From JAGVSR01 sp964458265 (GTDB taxonomy: Bacteria; Pseudomonadota; Alphaproteobacteria; Rhizobiales; Hyphomicrobiaceae), in the NCBI GenBank assembly GCA_964458265.1, contig CAYWIF010000009.1, positions 1 to 64,000 of the forward strand: a stretch of 64,000 nucleotides of DNA, read 5' to 3'. The first letter of the stretch is position 1. Each line of letters begins with the position of its first letter. A program made the position numbers and the translations under genes. Positions 27,601-35,682 of this stretch are shown here, in pieces. Under the pieces are notes generated by a model. That model worked only from the letters and a program-made list of their open reading frames with translations. It made no database searches and was not told where the DNA came from.

Positions 27601-28749
27601 TCAGAGGGGAACGTGGTGGTTGCGGCACCGGCTGGATACACGGGCGCGGTGGCACTCGACTACACCGTCAGCGACGGGCGAGGCGGCACGACAACGGCCG
27701 CGGTTACGCTCATGATCGTGCCGAACGGCGCGCCGCAATTGACCGGCGCACCGCTTGCGGATCAGGCGGCCGACGCGGGAACGGCATGGAGCTACACCAT
27801 TCCGCTCGATACGTTCAGCGATCCCGATGGGCATTCGATGATCTACACGGCCAGCCTGGCGGACGGCGGCGATCTGCCGGCCTGGCTGACATACGACCCC
27901 GATACGCGCCGGTTCGACGGTCTGCCGCCGTCTGGATTCGACGGCGACCTCAACATTCGCATAACGGCCAGCGACGGCATCGCGGAGGCGAGTGCAACGT
28001 TCGTGCTCAGTTTGACAGGCGCGGAACCCGGGCTGACGTTGGCGGGAACGCGGCGGGCGGATACACTCACCGGCGGCGCAGGAGACGATATCATCGCCGG
28101 TTTTCGCGGTGACGATGTGCTTTCGGGCGGTGACGGCGACGACGTACTCGACGGGGGGGCCGGCGATGACCGCCTCTTCGGCGGCCTGGGCGACGATCTT
28201 TTCATTTTCGAGGGACGGCAGGGCCGCGATCACTTCGACGGCGGAGAGAGCTTCGATACGATCCGGGGCTCTGATGGCGACGATATGCTGTTCCTCGACG
28301 ACGGGTCTGCCGATCTCATTTCAATTGAGGCAATCGACTTCGGGGCGGGCTTCGACGTGCTGCGCACTGGCTCTGAAGACGACGTGATCGATTTGTCGGG
28401 ACTTGCGGTCAGCGGACTTGAACGCATCGAGGGTGGCGGGGGACATGATCGCATGACGGGCGGCGCGGGGGACGACGTGCTTTCGGGTGGCGCGGGACAG
28501 GATGTTTTCGTGTTCGCGGGATCATTCGGCCACGACACGATCGACGATTTCCAACTGACACGGGGAACCCGGCGCGACGGAGATGTCATCGATGTGCAGG
28601 CTTTCGATTTCGCGTCGTTCGACGATGTCTTCGCGCTGATCGAACAGGTGGGGGCCGACAGCGTCATCAATTTTGCCGAAGCCGGCTCGTCGATCACGCT
28701 TGCCAATATCGACAAGTCGCTCCTGCAGGCCGACGACTTCCTCTTGTGA
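24682..28749 (+). CDS. Large RTX-type calcium-binding protein, predicted type I secreted
   Basis: A 1355-residue acidic protein with GGAGG before the ATG and no signal peptide. RTX nonapeptide repeats (GGxGxDxxx) occur in blocks near residues 190-215, 369-445, 702-742, 788-833, 1117-1178 and 1250-1290. A cadherin-like tandem-95 domain (about 918-1012; ELLANDWDTEGD, DYTVSDGRGGTT) and a putative Ig/dystroglycan-type domain (about 1016-1110; WSYTIPLDTFSDPDG, GLPPSGFDGD) lie between them. The C-terminal 60 residues, ending LLQADDFLL, look like a type I secretion signal. RTX proteins fold on Ca2+ outside the cell. The first 170 residues match no family I recognise, so adhesin, S-layer or enzyme roles stay open. 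No ABC exporter genes are adjacent. Confidence 0.88.
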   Translation: MSNIRIERVPIQEFGLWRIRADHLQLVFQQDPLDYGYYQDRWWVLEGTRDTNPDGSITVGVEGANGTTTLSAANGGLSAQELLDAIKYPWWRGSHIIPSMDAFSDWELMTFVGRDIDRQSFPYYAFNFSFSALPTANSSSVVASLLYYIGVDIAENMPSMFLTFTVGTQTLLGTSQDEELTLEWSFDTLLAGDGNDTIKGSDGIFTLEKLYGGRGDDVLVWSEGSHIYHGGQPELAYEEDGFDIIDYTGVGTVSIVAGDDSAPHLSATYLAYHSTGVDQLFSIDRMVWSTTDDIVQIGEGVQFDNYRIDLQLDEQAPQTRGDTLDFTTQRLGLLAAPSDRPETVLIGSQAPDGNFADGGLWSTSLEWLAGSAGDDRIYAGPSLIGVEGGAGDDVLSGRQASALTGASPLGFDIELSGGEGNDTIVSGSGRSYAVGGAGADVFVLSALSDENRTVEFVINGADNDDRLYVPFNFLVPQGGDFEGSMLFPILGAMSPVIGGATFETLPQNPGPGPLGGYDEPGFFYLAGQVGLDGSWSGSWDGVVNITDQILFNRDGDDLLIHVWGAAELFGQAFFTLGAQDFVFQEVDADPAKESVIRIVDFQEGMLGIHFYELGEETPFPHPGGPGEPDPAKLWSTATFTERGNPLLRDALQAEPETPVYDLPAEGDTDTRELISGTGGDDDLIAAAAGHTANGFSSGADLSGGAGNDELTGSAGRDTLDGGTGDDTMAGGRGDDRYFVDSTGDSVIEAANSGIDTVLASLSYALPENVEYLTLIDDAISGQGNAAKNRLIGNGLDNSLMGHGGDDTLVGGKGDDVLDGGSGDDLYVYTAGDGIDVIVNGGAEAGNDALRFIGVLPSSVQIFQSMTGADVILRLADGGRVILDDFFAGGSISAVAFEDSTEWDAAFIRSAAQTAGPLLNDAPIAGDDEGLFTHLTNFVIPAAELLANDWDTEGDLLTVIAAESRTAGVNVAITSEGNVVVAAPAGYTGAVALDYTVSDGRGGTTTAAVTLMIVPNGAPQLTGAPLADQAADAGTAWSYTIPLDTFSDPDGHSMIYTASLADGGDLPAWLTYDPDTRRFDGLPPSGFDGDLNIRITASDGIAEASATFVLSLTGAEPGLTLAGTRRADTLTGGAGDDIIAGFRGDDVLSGGDGDDVLDGGAGDDRLFGGLGDDLFIFEGRQGRDHFDGGESFDTIRGSDGDDMLFLDDGSADLISIEAIDFGAGFDVLRTGSEDDVIDLSGLAVSGLERIEGGGGHDRMTGGAGDDVLSGGAGQDVFVFAGSFGHDTIDDFQLTRGTRRDGDVIDVQAFDFASFDDVFALIEQVGADSVINFAEAGSSITLANIDKSLLQADDFLL

Positions 28750-28810
28750 CGACGGTTGGCGCTTCCGTGACGCGCATGCCAGATTAGACCGATCTGGAAA
28801 CCGGTAACGC

Positions 28811-29650
28811 GTGGGTGCGGTGGTTCGGGGGAAGCGGCAATTGCGATGGGCCGGGGTGGCCGCCGCCTGGGCGACCGCCGTTTGCGCATCAATCGGGGCG
28901 GCGCGAGCGTGTCCGCCGGTTCCCGCTGAAGCGCGATCGGTGGCGGCGATATCGCGCGCGGCAGTCCTCTCGCTCGATGATGGGACTGAGCTGAAGCTGA
29001 TGGGGGTGCTTCTGCCCAGCGCGAACGACCTGCCTACGCCGCCCGCGGATTGGCCGCAGCAGAACGACGCGCTGGCGGCGCTCGACCACGTGCTGCGCAC
29101 GCGCACGGCAAAGATTGCGGCAACGGGTGCATTCACGGACCGGTGGAGCCGCCGCGTCGCCCACACTTTCGCCGAGGATGGTTCGTGGGTGCAGGCCGCC
29201 ATCGTCGATGCGGGCCACGCGCGCGTTCAGGCACTTCCCGGCGAGACGGCCTGCATTCGCGAACTGTTGACGCGCGAGGCGGTGGCGCGCGCCAAGCGCA
29301 TCGGGATGTGGGCAAGCCCGGCCTATGAAATCCGGCAAGCCCGCGCAACGCGCACGCTTGAGCGCTTGACCGGCACGTTCCAGATTGTCGAAGGGTGGGT
29401 CGCCAACGTCGGCATGAGCCGGACGGAAGTGTTCCTCAATTTCGGCCGGGACTGGCGGTGGGATTTTACGGCGGGGATCGAACTGCGGCGCAGCCCGGAT
29501 CGCGAGGCGGCTGTGGCTCGGCTCAGGGGCCTGCGGGGCAAACTGGTGCGGGTCCGGGGATACATCGAGCGGCGAAACGGGCCGTTCGTGACGCTCGCCG
29601 CGCCGGAGGTCATCGAAGAATTGCCGGAAGGATTGGCCGGGGGGCGATAA
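28811..29650 (+). CDS. Secreted thermonuclease (SNase-like) fold protein, probably degenerate
   Basis: The GTG-started 279-residue precursor has a signal peptide (hydrophobic about 13-31, cleavage near AARA-CPP). Residues 45-185 follow an SNase-like pattern with the barrel strand GTELKLMGVLLPS, a central RWSRRVAHTFAEDGSWVQAAIV segment, and ARAKRIGMWA, which corresponds to the thermonuclease AK..GLW region. The catalytic Arg/Glu/Arg set cannot be confirmed and the usual IDAPE motif reads LLPSA. The C-terminal 80 residues look like a small beta domain (QIVEGWVANVG; VRVRGYIERRNGPFVTL). A periplasmic binding rather than nuclease role is possible. Confidence 0.65.
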   Translation: MGAVVRGKRQLRWAGVAAAWATAVCASIGAARACPPVPAEARSVAAISRAAVLSLDDGTELKLMGVLLPSANDLPTPPADWPQQNDALAALDHVLRTRTAKIAATGAFTDRWSRRVAHTFAEDGSWVQAAIVDAGHARVQALPGETACIRELLTREAVARAKRIGMWASPAYEIRQARATRTLERLTGTFQIVEGWVANVGMSRTEVFLNFGRDWRWDFTAGIELRRSPDREAAVARLRGLRGKLVRVRGYIERRNGPFVTLAAPEVIEELPEGLAGGR

Positions 29651-29660
29651 GGGTGGCGCG

Positions 29661-29701
29661 AAAAGGCAAGACGCCCGGTGGCTTGGCCATCGGGCGTCTT
29701 G
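29661..29701 (-). terminator. Terminator downstream of carD
   Basis: The minus strand forms an 11-bp stem (arms at 29667-29677 and 29691-29701) followed by a TTTT tract. It lies about 25 bases after the carD stop and just after the converging SNase-like gene. Confidence 0.75.
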
Positions 29702-29725
29702 TAGTCATTCAGGTTCGGAACGCTT

Positions 29726-30913
29726 TCAGGCGGCCTGCACTTCTTCGGCGGCAGCGGCGGCGCCGTCCTCGGCAAGGCGGCGACCCTTCGCGCTCTTTGA
29801 CAGCACGTCGGTGATGCGCTGCACGGCACCGCGATCGTCCAGCTTTTCGACGGCGGCAATTTCGCGCGCCATGCGGTCGAGCGCATCTTCGTAAAGCTGG
29901 CGTTCCGAATAGGACTGCTCAGGCTGAGCTTCGGAGCGGTAGAGGTCGCGCACGACTTCGGCGATGGAGATCAGATCGCCGGAATTGATCTTGGCGACGT
30001 ATTCCTGCGCGCGGCGGCTCCACATGGTCCGCTTGATGCGGGCGCGGCCCTTGAGGATTTCCATGGCGCGCTTGACGATGTCGTCGTCGGCGAGCTTGCG
30101 CATGCCGACGCTCTGCAGCTTGCCGGTGGGCACGCGCAGCGTCAGCTTCTCCTTCTCGAAGTTGATGACGAAGAGTTCGAGCGCCATGCCGGCGATTTCC
30201 TGCTCCTCGATGCCGACGATGCGGCCGACGCCGTGAGCGGGGTACACGATGAATTCGTTCGTCTTGAAGCCGTGGCGAGAATTGACGGGCTTCCTGTTCG
30301 CATCGACCCGGGCAGCCGCCGCCTTTTCGGCGATGGCCTTCGGTGACGCGGGCGAAGCGGACGCCTTGGCGGGCGCGGTGATTTTGATACCGGCCGACGA
30401 CTTGGAAACGGCCGCGGGAACGGCGCGGGCGACTGGAGACGTCTTGACGGCGGCCTGCGCGCGGTGAGCGGCAAACGCCTGGGCGGCCTTGGCCGCTTCC
30501 GAACGCGGCTGCACGGCAGCGGCGGTCGCGTGGACCGACGCGGGCTTTTTGGCAGAGGCAGAGGCTGCGGCGACGCCGGCCTTCGCTGCGAGCGACGCGG
30601 CGGACTTGGCAGGCGTCGTGGCCTTGGCGGCGACCTTAGCGGCCGGCGCGGGCTTGGACGTAACTGCGGGCGGCGACTTTCCAGCCGGACTTTTTGCAAC
30701 GGCGGGCTTTGCGGCCGACGCGGGCGGGGCTTTCTTGTCTTTCGCAGCCGAAGCGGACTTGACGACCGGCGCAGGCTTACGTGCCGCAGCGGCCACAGGG
30801 CGTGCGTTTGATGCCACACCGCGGGCGCTTGCAGCAGGTTGGACCGACTTTTTGGATTGAGCGGCGACCTTGGCTGTCTTAGCTTTCACCGAAGTCTTTT
30901 TCTTCTGGGTCAT
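29726..30913 (-). CDS. carD: CarD family transcription factor with a long histone-H1-like N-terminal tail
   Basis: CarD binds the RNA polymerase beta subunit and stabilises the open complex. Residues about 216-275 are the polymerase-interacting Tudor-like domain (FKTNEFIVYPAHGVGRIVGI; KLTLRVPTGKLQSVGMRKL) and about 276-380 the helical DNA-binding domain with the key tryptophan in KRTMWSRRAQEY. Residues 1-212 are a low-complexity Ala/Lys/Pro tail with repeated AAKP/PAKS units that resembles histone H1. Usual alphaproteobacterial CarD proteins are about 160-200 residues, so this one (395) is about twice as long. The first residues MTQKKKTSVKAK and the intact frame support translation of the tail. 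Confidence 0.9.
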   Translation of the reverse strand: MTQKKKTSVKAKTAKVAAQSKKSVQPAASARGVASNARPVAAAARKPAPVVKSASAAKDKKAPPASAAKPAVAKSPAGKSPPAVTSKPAPAAKVAAKATTPAKSAASLAAKAGVAAASASAKKPASVHATAAAVQPRSEAAKAAQAFAAHRAQAAVKTSPVARAVPAAVSKSSAGIKITAPAKASASPASPKAIAEKAAAARVDANRKPVNSRHGFKTNEFIVYPAHGVGRIVGIEEQEIAGMALELFVINFEKEKLTLRVPTGKLQSVGMRKLADDDIVKRAMEILKGRARIKRTMWSRRAQEYVAKINSGDLISIAEVVRDLYRSEAQPEQSYSERQLYEDALDRMAREIAAVEKLDDRGAVQRITDVLSKSAKGRRLAEDGAAAAAEEVQAA

Positions 30914-31393
30914 GCGCTGCGCTCACTCTCAAAGATCTACGTCGGACTGTCGTGCTCTCGTGTCACCCTGCCGTTTCCTAGAAACGGTGCCTGCACCAGG
31001 GCCGCAGGCGGATCGTAACGGCTAGGCTGCCCCCAACCGCCTCAAGTTCCTCATATTGGGCGTCCGGGACGCGCCGTTTAACCCATCCTTGATTTCGATG
31101 GCGCCGCACCTGCACGACTTGCAGCGCGGACCACGAAGCGCGTCAAAAGACCGGCAAGACCGGGTGTTCTTGTTTCACCCGCTTATGTTCTTGCTCGGTT
31201 CCTATGAACCTCTACTTAATCAAAACCATACCACAAACTTCACGAAAAATGAAGGGTGGCACGGCGCGGCGCTTTAAACGCCCTAAACAAAAGCGTCACA
31301 AGCGGGTGCGCGCGATTAATATTTGGGGTCGATCTTCGCGATTACAAGGGGTTAGCAGACCGGCTACCTGACGTTGAGTGCAAGGGCCGGCGC
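30914..31393. other. 480-bp intergenic region between fdxA and carD
   Basis: A 73-residue frame at 31056-31277 has no ribosome-binding site and untypical composition, so it is not called. The interval 31190-31270 is relatively AT-rich and probably holds the carD promoter on the minus strand, but no good -35/-10 pair is visible. No RNA gene was recognised. Confidence 0.5.
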
Positions 31394-31732
31394 TCAATCA
31401 CCTTCGCCCGGGTTTGGCGAAAAGTACTTTTCGAACTTCCCTACTTCGTCTTTGTGCGCGTCGGCGTCCGGCAGCCCGGCCTTCTTCGCCGTGAGGTTGG
31501 GCCATTTGTCCGCGTACTCACGATTGAGCTCAAGCCACTTTTCCAGACCCGGCTCGGTGTCCGGCTTGATGGCGTCGACAGGACATTCCGGTTCGCACAC
31601 GCCGCAGTCGATGCACTCGTCGGGGTGGATGACGAGCATGTTTTCGCCTTCGTAGAAGCAGTCGACGGGGCAGACCTCGACGCAATCCGTGTACTTACAC
31701 TTGATGCACTTGTCGTTGACGATATAGGTCAT
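31394..31732 (-). CDS. fdxA: Seven-iron ferredoxin FdxA
   Basis: A 112-residue cytosolic electron carrier. Cys9, Cys17 and Cys50 fit the [3Fe-4S] cluster, and Cys21, Cys40, Cys43 and Cys46 the [4Fe-4S] cluster (CIKCKYTDCVEVCPVDCFYE and CIDCGVCEPECPVDAI). The C-terminal extension with LNREYADKWPNLTAKK is characteristic of the Azotobacter FdI/FdxA type. Its position between the S4/helicase genes and carD is a conserved Rhizobiales order. Confidence 0.96.
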   Translation of the reverse strand: MTYIVNDKCIKCKYTDCVEVCPVDCFYEGENMLVIHPDECIDCGVCEPECPVDAIKPDTEPGLEKWLELNREYADKWPNLTAKKAGLPDADAHKDEVGKFEKYFSPNPGEGD

Positions 31733-31878
31733 GCGTTCGTGTCCCGTTCCGAACCGAATCCGGTTTCCGCAGCGCGCGGCGGTGTGGTCTCATAGCCGTG
31801 CGGCCCACCCTGCACAATGCGAAAAAAAGGTGCCCACCAGAGCTCCGCAGCATTCGATCAGGCGGCTGAAATCCCGGG

Positions 31879-32316
31879 TCACAGACTGCCCTTCAGACGA
31901 TCGATCAGGCGCCGGTCCCGCTTGGTTGGGCGCCCCGCGCCGGCTTCGCGGCGTTCGGCCGGCGGCAACACCGTTCGCGCTGCATCAGATGCAGCGGCGC
32001 TCTCTATTGGTGCTGTCAAGTCGTCGAACAAGAGGCGGGCGACGTCCGCCGAACCGCGCCGGTCGCCAATCGCCTTCACGGCCAGGACGCGGACGCGCGG
32101 GCCCAGCGACGCGGTGATGACATCACCGACCTTGACCGCGTGAGCCGGCTTGTCGGTCTTGATGCGATTGACGCGGATCTTGCCGCCAGAAACCAAAGCA
32201 GCGGCCTGGGTTCGCGTCTTTGCGAGGCGCGCGCACCAAAGCCATTTGTCCAACCTTTGCGAGACCGCAACAGCGGAGACAGGCTTGATTGGGCTGGCCG
32301 CGTCGTTAGCCATCAT
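31879..32316 (-). CDS. S4-domain RNA-binding protein (HslR/Hsp15-like)
   Basis: A 145-residue protein with an S4 RNA-binding fold at about 18-80 (RLDKWLWCARLAKTRTQAAALV; GKIRVNRIKTDKPAHAVKVGD) and a basic C-terminal tail (GRPTKRDRRLIDRLKG). Hsp15 binds 50S subunits carrying stalled peptidyl-tRNA. The start ATG 32316 shares a base with the TGA of the helicase gene, so the two are translationally coupled. This suggests a shared RNA or ribosome-related role. Confidence 0.9.
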   Translation of the reverse strand: MMANDAASPIKPVSAVAVSQRLDKWLWCARLAKTRTQAAALVSGGKIRVNRIKTDKPAHAVKVGDVITASLGPRVRVLAVKAIGDRRGSADVARLLFDDLTAPIESAAASDAARTVLPPAERREAGAGRPTKRDRRLIDRLKGSL

Positions 32317-35300
32317 CAACCCTTGTCGCGGCGTGCCTGCTCAAGTTGGGAACGCAATGCCAGCAACGACGCGAAGGGGCTGTCCGCCTCGGCGCTGGAC
32401 TTGCTGCGCGGAGGTGAGGCCGTGATTGCACGCGGCTGATTGCGTTCTTCGCGGCGGCGGTCGCTTCGATCGCGATCACTCCGGTTGTCGCGACGATGAT
32501 CGTCGCGGCGGCCCTCGCCGCGCTGAGCCTGTTGCGGGCGGTCGCCGCCTTGACGGTCGCCGGCGCGTTTATGATCTCGATCGCCGCGGCCTTCATGACG
32601 CCGTTTGCGATCATGATCGTCGCGTTGCGGACGATCCCGCGCGTCGTTGCCGTTTGCCGCTGCAGCGGCATTTGGCGTGGTTTCGGCACTTGCACTTGCC
32701 GGCTCACCCGGCGGCTGCTTGGTGCTCTGATGCCGCGGGCCGTGGCCGTGACGGCGGTCGCGGCGGTGATGGTCGTTGCGGCCTTCGCCGCGCTCGCCTG
32801 CGTCGCGATGGTGACGGCGGGGACGCCACACATCTTCGTATTGGATTTCGGCGGGCGTTGACGCTTCGGCATCGGGTGCCGCCGGCGCATCTGCCGCCAC
32901 CACCGGCTCCGCTTCGGCGGCGGGATCGGCACCTGCCGTTGCCTCGGGCGGCGGCGCGTCCGCGTCAGGTGAATCGACTGTCGGCTCAGCGGTTTGTTCC
33001 GAGGGTGTTTCCCCTGATGGACCCGGCTGCTGGGCGGCGGGTGGCGGCGTTTTCACAGGACGCCGATCAAGCCGGAAGCCCAGCGCCTTCAGGACTTTTC
33101 CAAGTTCGTCGGGCGAACAGCCGAGAATGGACATCATTTCCGGCGTGGCAATGAACCCACCATCGCCGGTCGAGCCCTTCGGCGGCTCAGCCAGCGGATC
33201 GCGATTGGAGCGCCACGCAAGGAGCGGACGGATCATGTCGGCGAGGCGTTCCAGCATGTCGAAGCGGATCACGCGTGGTCCGCAGACGTGATAGCCGAAC
33301 GAGCGATAGAAAGTCTCGGGCAGCCCCTCCGTTGCCGGGGCGGACGTGAGCCCGACGCGCGGGGGATCAGGTAATCTGTCCGGATCAAGGCCGCTCGCGG
33401 CAGCATGTTTCAGCGACCAGAGCGCAAGGGTCAACTCGGCTGCCGCCGGCTTCATGAGCAGCGGGAAGTGGACGTTGAAGGCGCCAAACCGAACACCGTA
33501 TTTGCGCAGTTGTGCGCGCGCCGTCTGATCGAGGCTTTTGAGCTCCTCGGCGATCGACTCGCGCTTCAGGACGCCCAAGTTTTCCTTCAACCGGAAGGCA
33601 ATGCCACGCGCCAAGCCGGTCACGTCTTCGGCGCTGGCGAGTTCGACGAGCGGCTTCAATTTCGCAGCGATGTGCTCAGAGACCCAAGTTGTGACGCGCG
33701 TCTCCACTTTTTCGCGATCGGGTGCGGAGAGATGCTCGTCCACCAGGAGTTCGACAGACGGCTTCAGCGGGTCATCGCCGGCGACGAGCCTGGCGATCTC
33801 TTCGCCGCGCCAGAGGATCTGGCCTTTACGGTCGATCTTGAAGGCGTCGGACTGGGCGGCGGCAACGCGGCGCGCACGCATGGCCAGTTCGGTCGACAAT
33901 ACGTGGGCGGCGGCGCTCCGCGCGGCCTTACCGTGCACGCCCTCGGCCTGGGCATCAGGCGTGAAGCGAAAACCACGCAGACGGCCCACGAAATGGCTCT
34001 CGACGTTGACGGAGCCGTCGTCTTTGATTTCCGCGTTCAACTCTTCTTTGTCCCGCATGCCCTTCATGAGTGCGCTGGTTCTGCGATCGACGAAGCGCTG
34101 CGTCAAGCATTCGTGCAAGGCATCGGAGAGCGCGTCCTCGATGGCGCGGGTCCGGCCCTGCCAATGGGCGGGGTCTTGCAGCCAATCAGCACGGTTGGAC
34201 ACGAACGTCCACGTGCGGATGTGAGCAAGCCGCGTGGAGAGGGTATCGATGTCGCCGTCGGTCCGGTCGGCAATGGCAACCTGACGCGCGAACCAATCCT
34301 CCGAGATGCGGCCCGTGGGACCCATCAGGTCTTTATAGAGCGTGGCGACGAGTTCGGCATGATTGGTGCTTGAAATCTTGCGATAATCCGGGATCTGACA
34401 GACCTCCCACAGACGCTCGACGCCAGCGGGCGCCGTCGCGAGGCGGGAGATTTCATCGTCGTCGGCCACCGTTTCGAGCGCGATCACGTCATCGGCCATC
34501 CGGGCGCGCGTGAGGCGCTGTTCGTTGGGGAGCGCCCGCAAACTCTCGCGCAGCCGCGCGAGCGTGCGGAAATCGAGGTCACGGTTGCGCCATTGAAGGA
34601 CGCGGACGGGATCGAAGGTATGCGTCTCGATCCGCTCGACCATGTCGGGATCGAACGGATCGCAGGCGCCCGTGACGCCGAAGGTTCCATCATTCATGTG
34701 GCGGCCGGCACGGCCGGCGATCTGGGCCATTTCAGAGGGCGTCAGATTGCGAAAGTTCTGGCCGTCGAATTTGCGCGTCGATGAGAACGCGACATGATCG
34801 ACGTTGAGATTGAGGCCCATGCCGATCGCATCGGTTGCAACAAGAAAATCGACGTCGCCCGACTGATAGAGCGCCACCTGGGCATTGCGCGTGCGGGGCG
34901 ATAGCGCGCCGAGAACGACGGCGGTGCCGCCGCGCTGGCGGCGGATCAACTCGGCGATGGCATAGACTTCGCTGGCCGAGAAGGCGATGACGGCGGAGCG
35001 CTGCGGCAGCCGCGTGATCTTTTTTTCGCCGGCGTAGGAAAGCTTGGACAGCCGGGGACGCGAGATGAAATTGGCGCCCGGAATGAGATCACCGATGGCC
35101 CCGCCGATGGTCTGGGCCCCAAGCAGCAGTGTCTCAGAGCGGCCTCGCGCATGAAGCAGGCGGTCTGTGAAGACATGGCCGCGCTCGGGATCGGCGCACA
35201 ATTGCACTTCGTCGATGGCGAGGAAATCGACATCGACATCGCGCGGCATGGCTTCGACGGTGGCGACCCAATAGCGGGCCCGCTCGGGCTTGATCTTTTC

Positions 35301-35507
35301 CTCGCCGGTGACGAGGGCGACTTTGTCGACACCGACGCGGGCGCAGATCTTGTCATAGACCTCGCGCGCCAGAAGCCGCAGCGGCAGACCAATCATGCCG
35401 CTCTCGTGACCCAGCATGCGTTCGATGGCGAGGTGGGTTTTACCTGTGTTCGTCGGCCCCAGAACCGCGGTGACGTTGCGGATCCGGGATTCGAGGTCGA
35501 TGCCCAT
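32316..35507 (-). CDS. SUV3-like ATP-dependent RNA helicase with basic disordered tail
   Basis: The 1063-residue protein starts MGIDLESRIRNVTAVLGPT at ATG 35507; the frame extends to 35660 without homology. It has Walker A GPTNTGKT (17-24), the DEVQ box (99-102), motif III-like LLLGAQTIGG and the C-terminal helicase domain with ATDAIGMGLNL and AQIAGRAGRH. This is the order found in mitochondrial SUV3 and its alphaproteobacterial relatives. From about residue 855 the protein becomes low-complexity, first acidic/Pro/Ala and then His/Arg/Asp-rich, likely RNA-binding and disordered. The S4 gene directly follows with TGATG overlap. Confidence 0.92.
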   Translation of the reverse strand: MGIDLESRIRNVTAVLGPTNTGKTHLAIERMLGHESGMIGLPLRLLAREVYDKICARVGVDKVALVTGEEKIKPERARYWVATVEAMPRDVDVDFLAIDEVQLCADPERGHVFTDRLLHARGRSETLLLGAQTIGGAIGDLIPGANFISRPRLSKLSYAGEKKITRLPQRSAVIAFSASEVYAIAELIRRQRGGTAVVLGALSPRTRNAQVALYQSGDVDFLVATDAIGMGLNLNVDHVAFSSTRKFDGQNFRNLTPSEMAQIAGRAGRHMNDGTFGVTGACDPFDPDMVERIETHTFDPVRVLQWRNRDLDFRTLARLRESLRALPNEQRLTRARMADDVIALETVADDDEISRLATAPAGVERLWEVCQIPDYRKISSTNHAELVATLYKDLMGPTGRISEDWFARQVAIADRTDGDIDTLSTRLAHIRTWTFVSNRADWLQDPAHWQGRTRAIEDALSDALHECLTQRFVDRRTSALMKGMRDKEELNAEIKDDGSVNVESHFVGRLRGFRFTPDAQAEGVHGKAARSAAAHVLSTELAMRARRVAAAQSDAFKIDRKGQILWRGEEIARLVAGDDPLKPSVELLVDEHLSAPDREKVETRVTTWVSEHIAAKLKPLVELASAEDVTGLARGIAFRLKENLGVLKRESIAEELKSLDQTARAQLRKYGVRFGAFNVHFPLLMKPAAAELTLALWSLKHAAASGLDPDRLPDPPRVGLTSAPATEGLPETFYRSFGYHVCGPRVIRFDMLERLADMIRPLLAWRSNRDPLAEPPKGSTGDGGFIATPEMMSILGCSPDELGKVLKALGFRLDRRPVKTPPPAAQQPGPSGETPSEQTAEPTVDSPDADAPPPEATAGADPAAEAEPVVAADAPAAPDAEASTPAEIQYEDVWRPRRHHRDAGERGEGRNDHHRRDRRHGHGPRHQSTKQPPGEPASASAETTPNAAAAANGNDARDRPQRDDHDRKRRHEGRGDRDHKRAGDRQGGDRPQQAQRGEGRRDDHRRDNRSDRDRSDRRREERNQPRAITASPPRSKSSAEADSPFASLLALRSQLEQARRDKG

Positions 35508-35530
35508 AAACGGCCCTCTGGCGTGTCGTC

Positions 35531-35574
35531 CCCTTCTGGGGAGACCCTGGCATTGCACCGCCCTTGTGGGGAGA
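35531..35574. repeat. Short direct repeat upstream of the helicase gene
   Basis: CCCTTCTGGGGAGA (35531-35544) and CCCTTGTGGGGAGA (35561-35574) differ at one base and are spaced by 30 bases. They lie in the leader of the helicase gene. Similar CCCCTTCGGGGAG sequence occurs in the palindromic block at 39720-39733, so these may be members of a genomic repeat. Confidence 0.5.
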
Positions 35575-35620
35575 TCAAGGCTTTCTTGCCAAGTTTGCCA
35601 CGCGCCGGGCACGCGCACAC

Positions 35621-35656
35621 ACCCAAACTGAAAGGGCGGCCCTTTCGGACCGCCCT
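35621..35656 (-). terminator. Probable terminator downstream of the DUF3108 gene
   Basis: A 7-bp GC stem (arms at 35633-35639 and 35650-35656) lies after the DUF3108 stop on the minus strand, followed by TTCAGTTT. The T-tract is interrupted, so termination may be partial. Confidence 0.5.
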
Positions 35657-35682
35657 GCAAACCGCCGTCAGTCGGCGTACGC

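Noticed and set aside
25250..28550. Short regular repeats within the RTX gene considered as CRISPR or minisatellite
   Set aside because: They are in-frame coding repeats of the GGxGxDxxx nonapeptide, diverged at the DNA level, without spacers.
31056..31277. 73-residue frame between fdxA and carD
   Set aside because: No ribosome-binding site and unusual composition; more likely promoter or leader sequence of carD.
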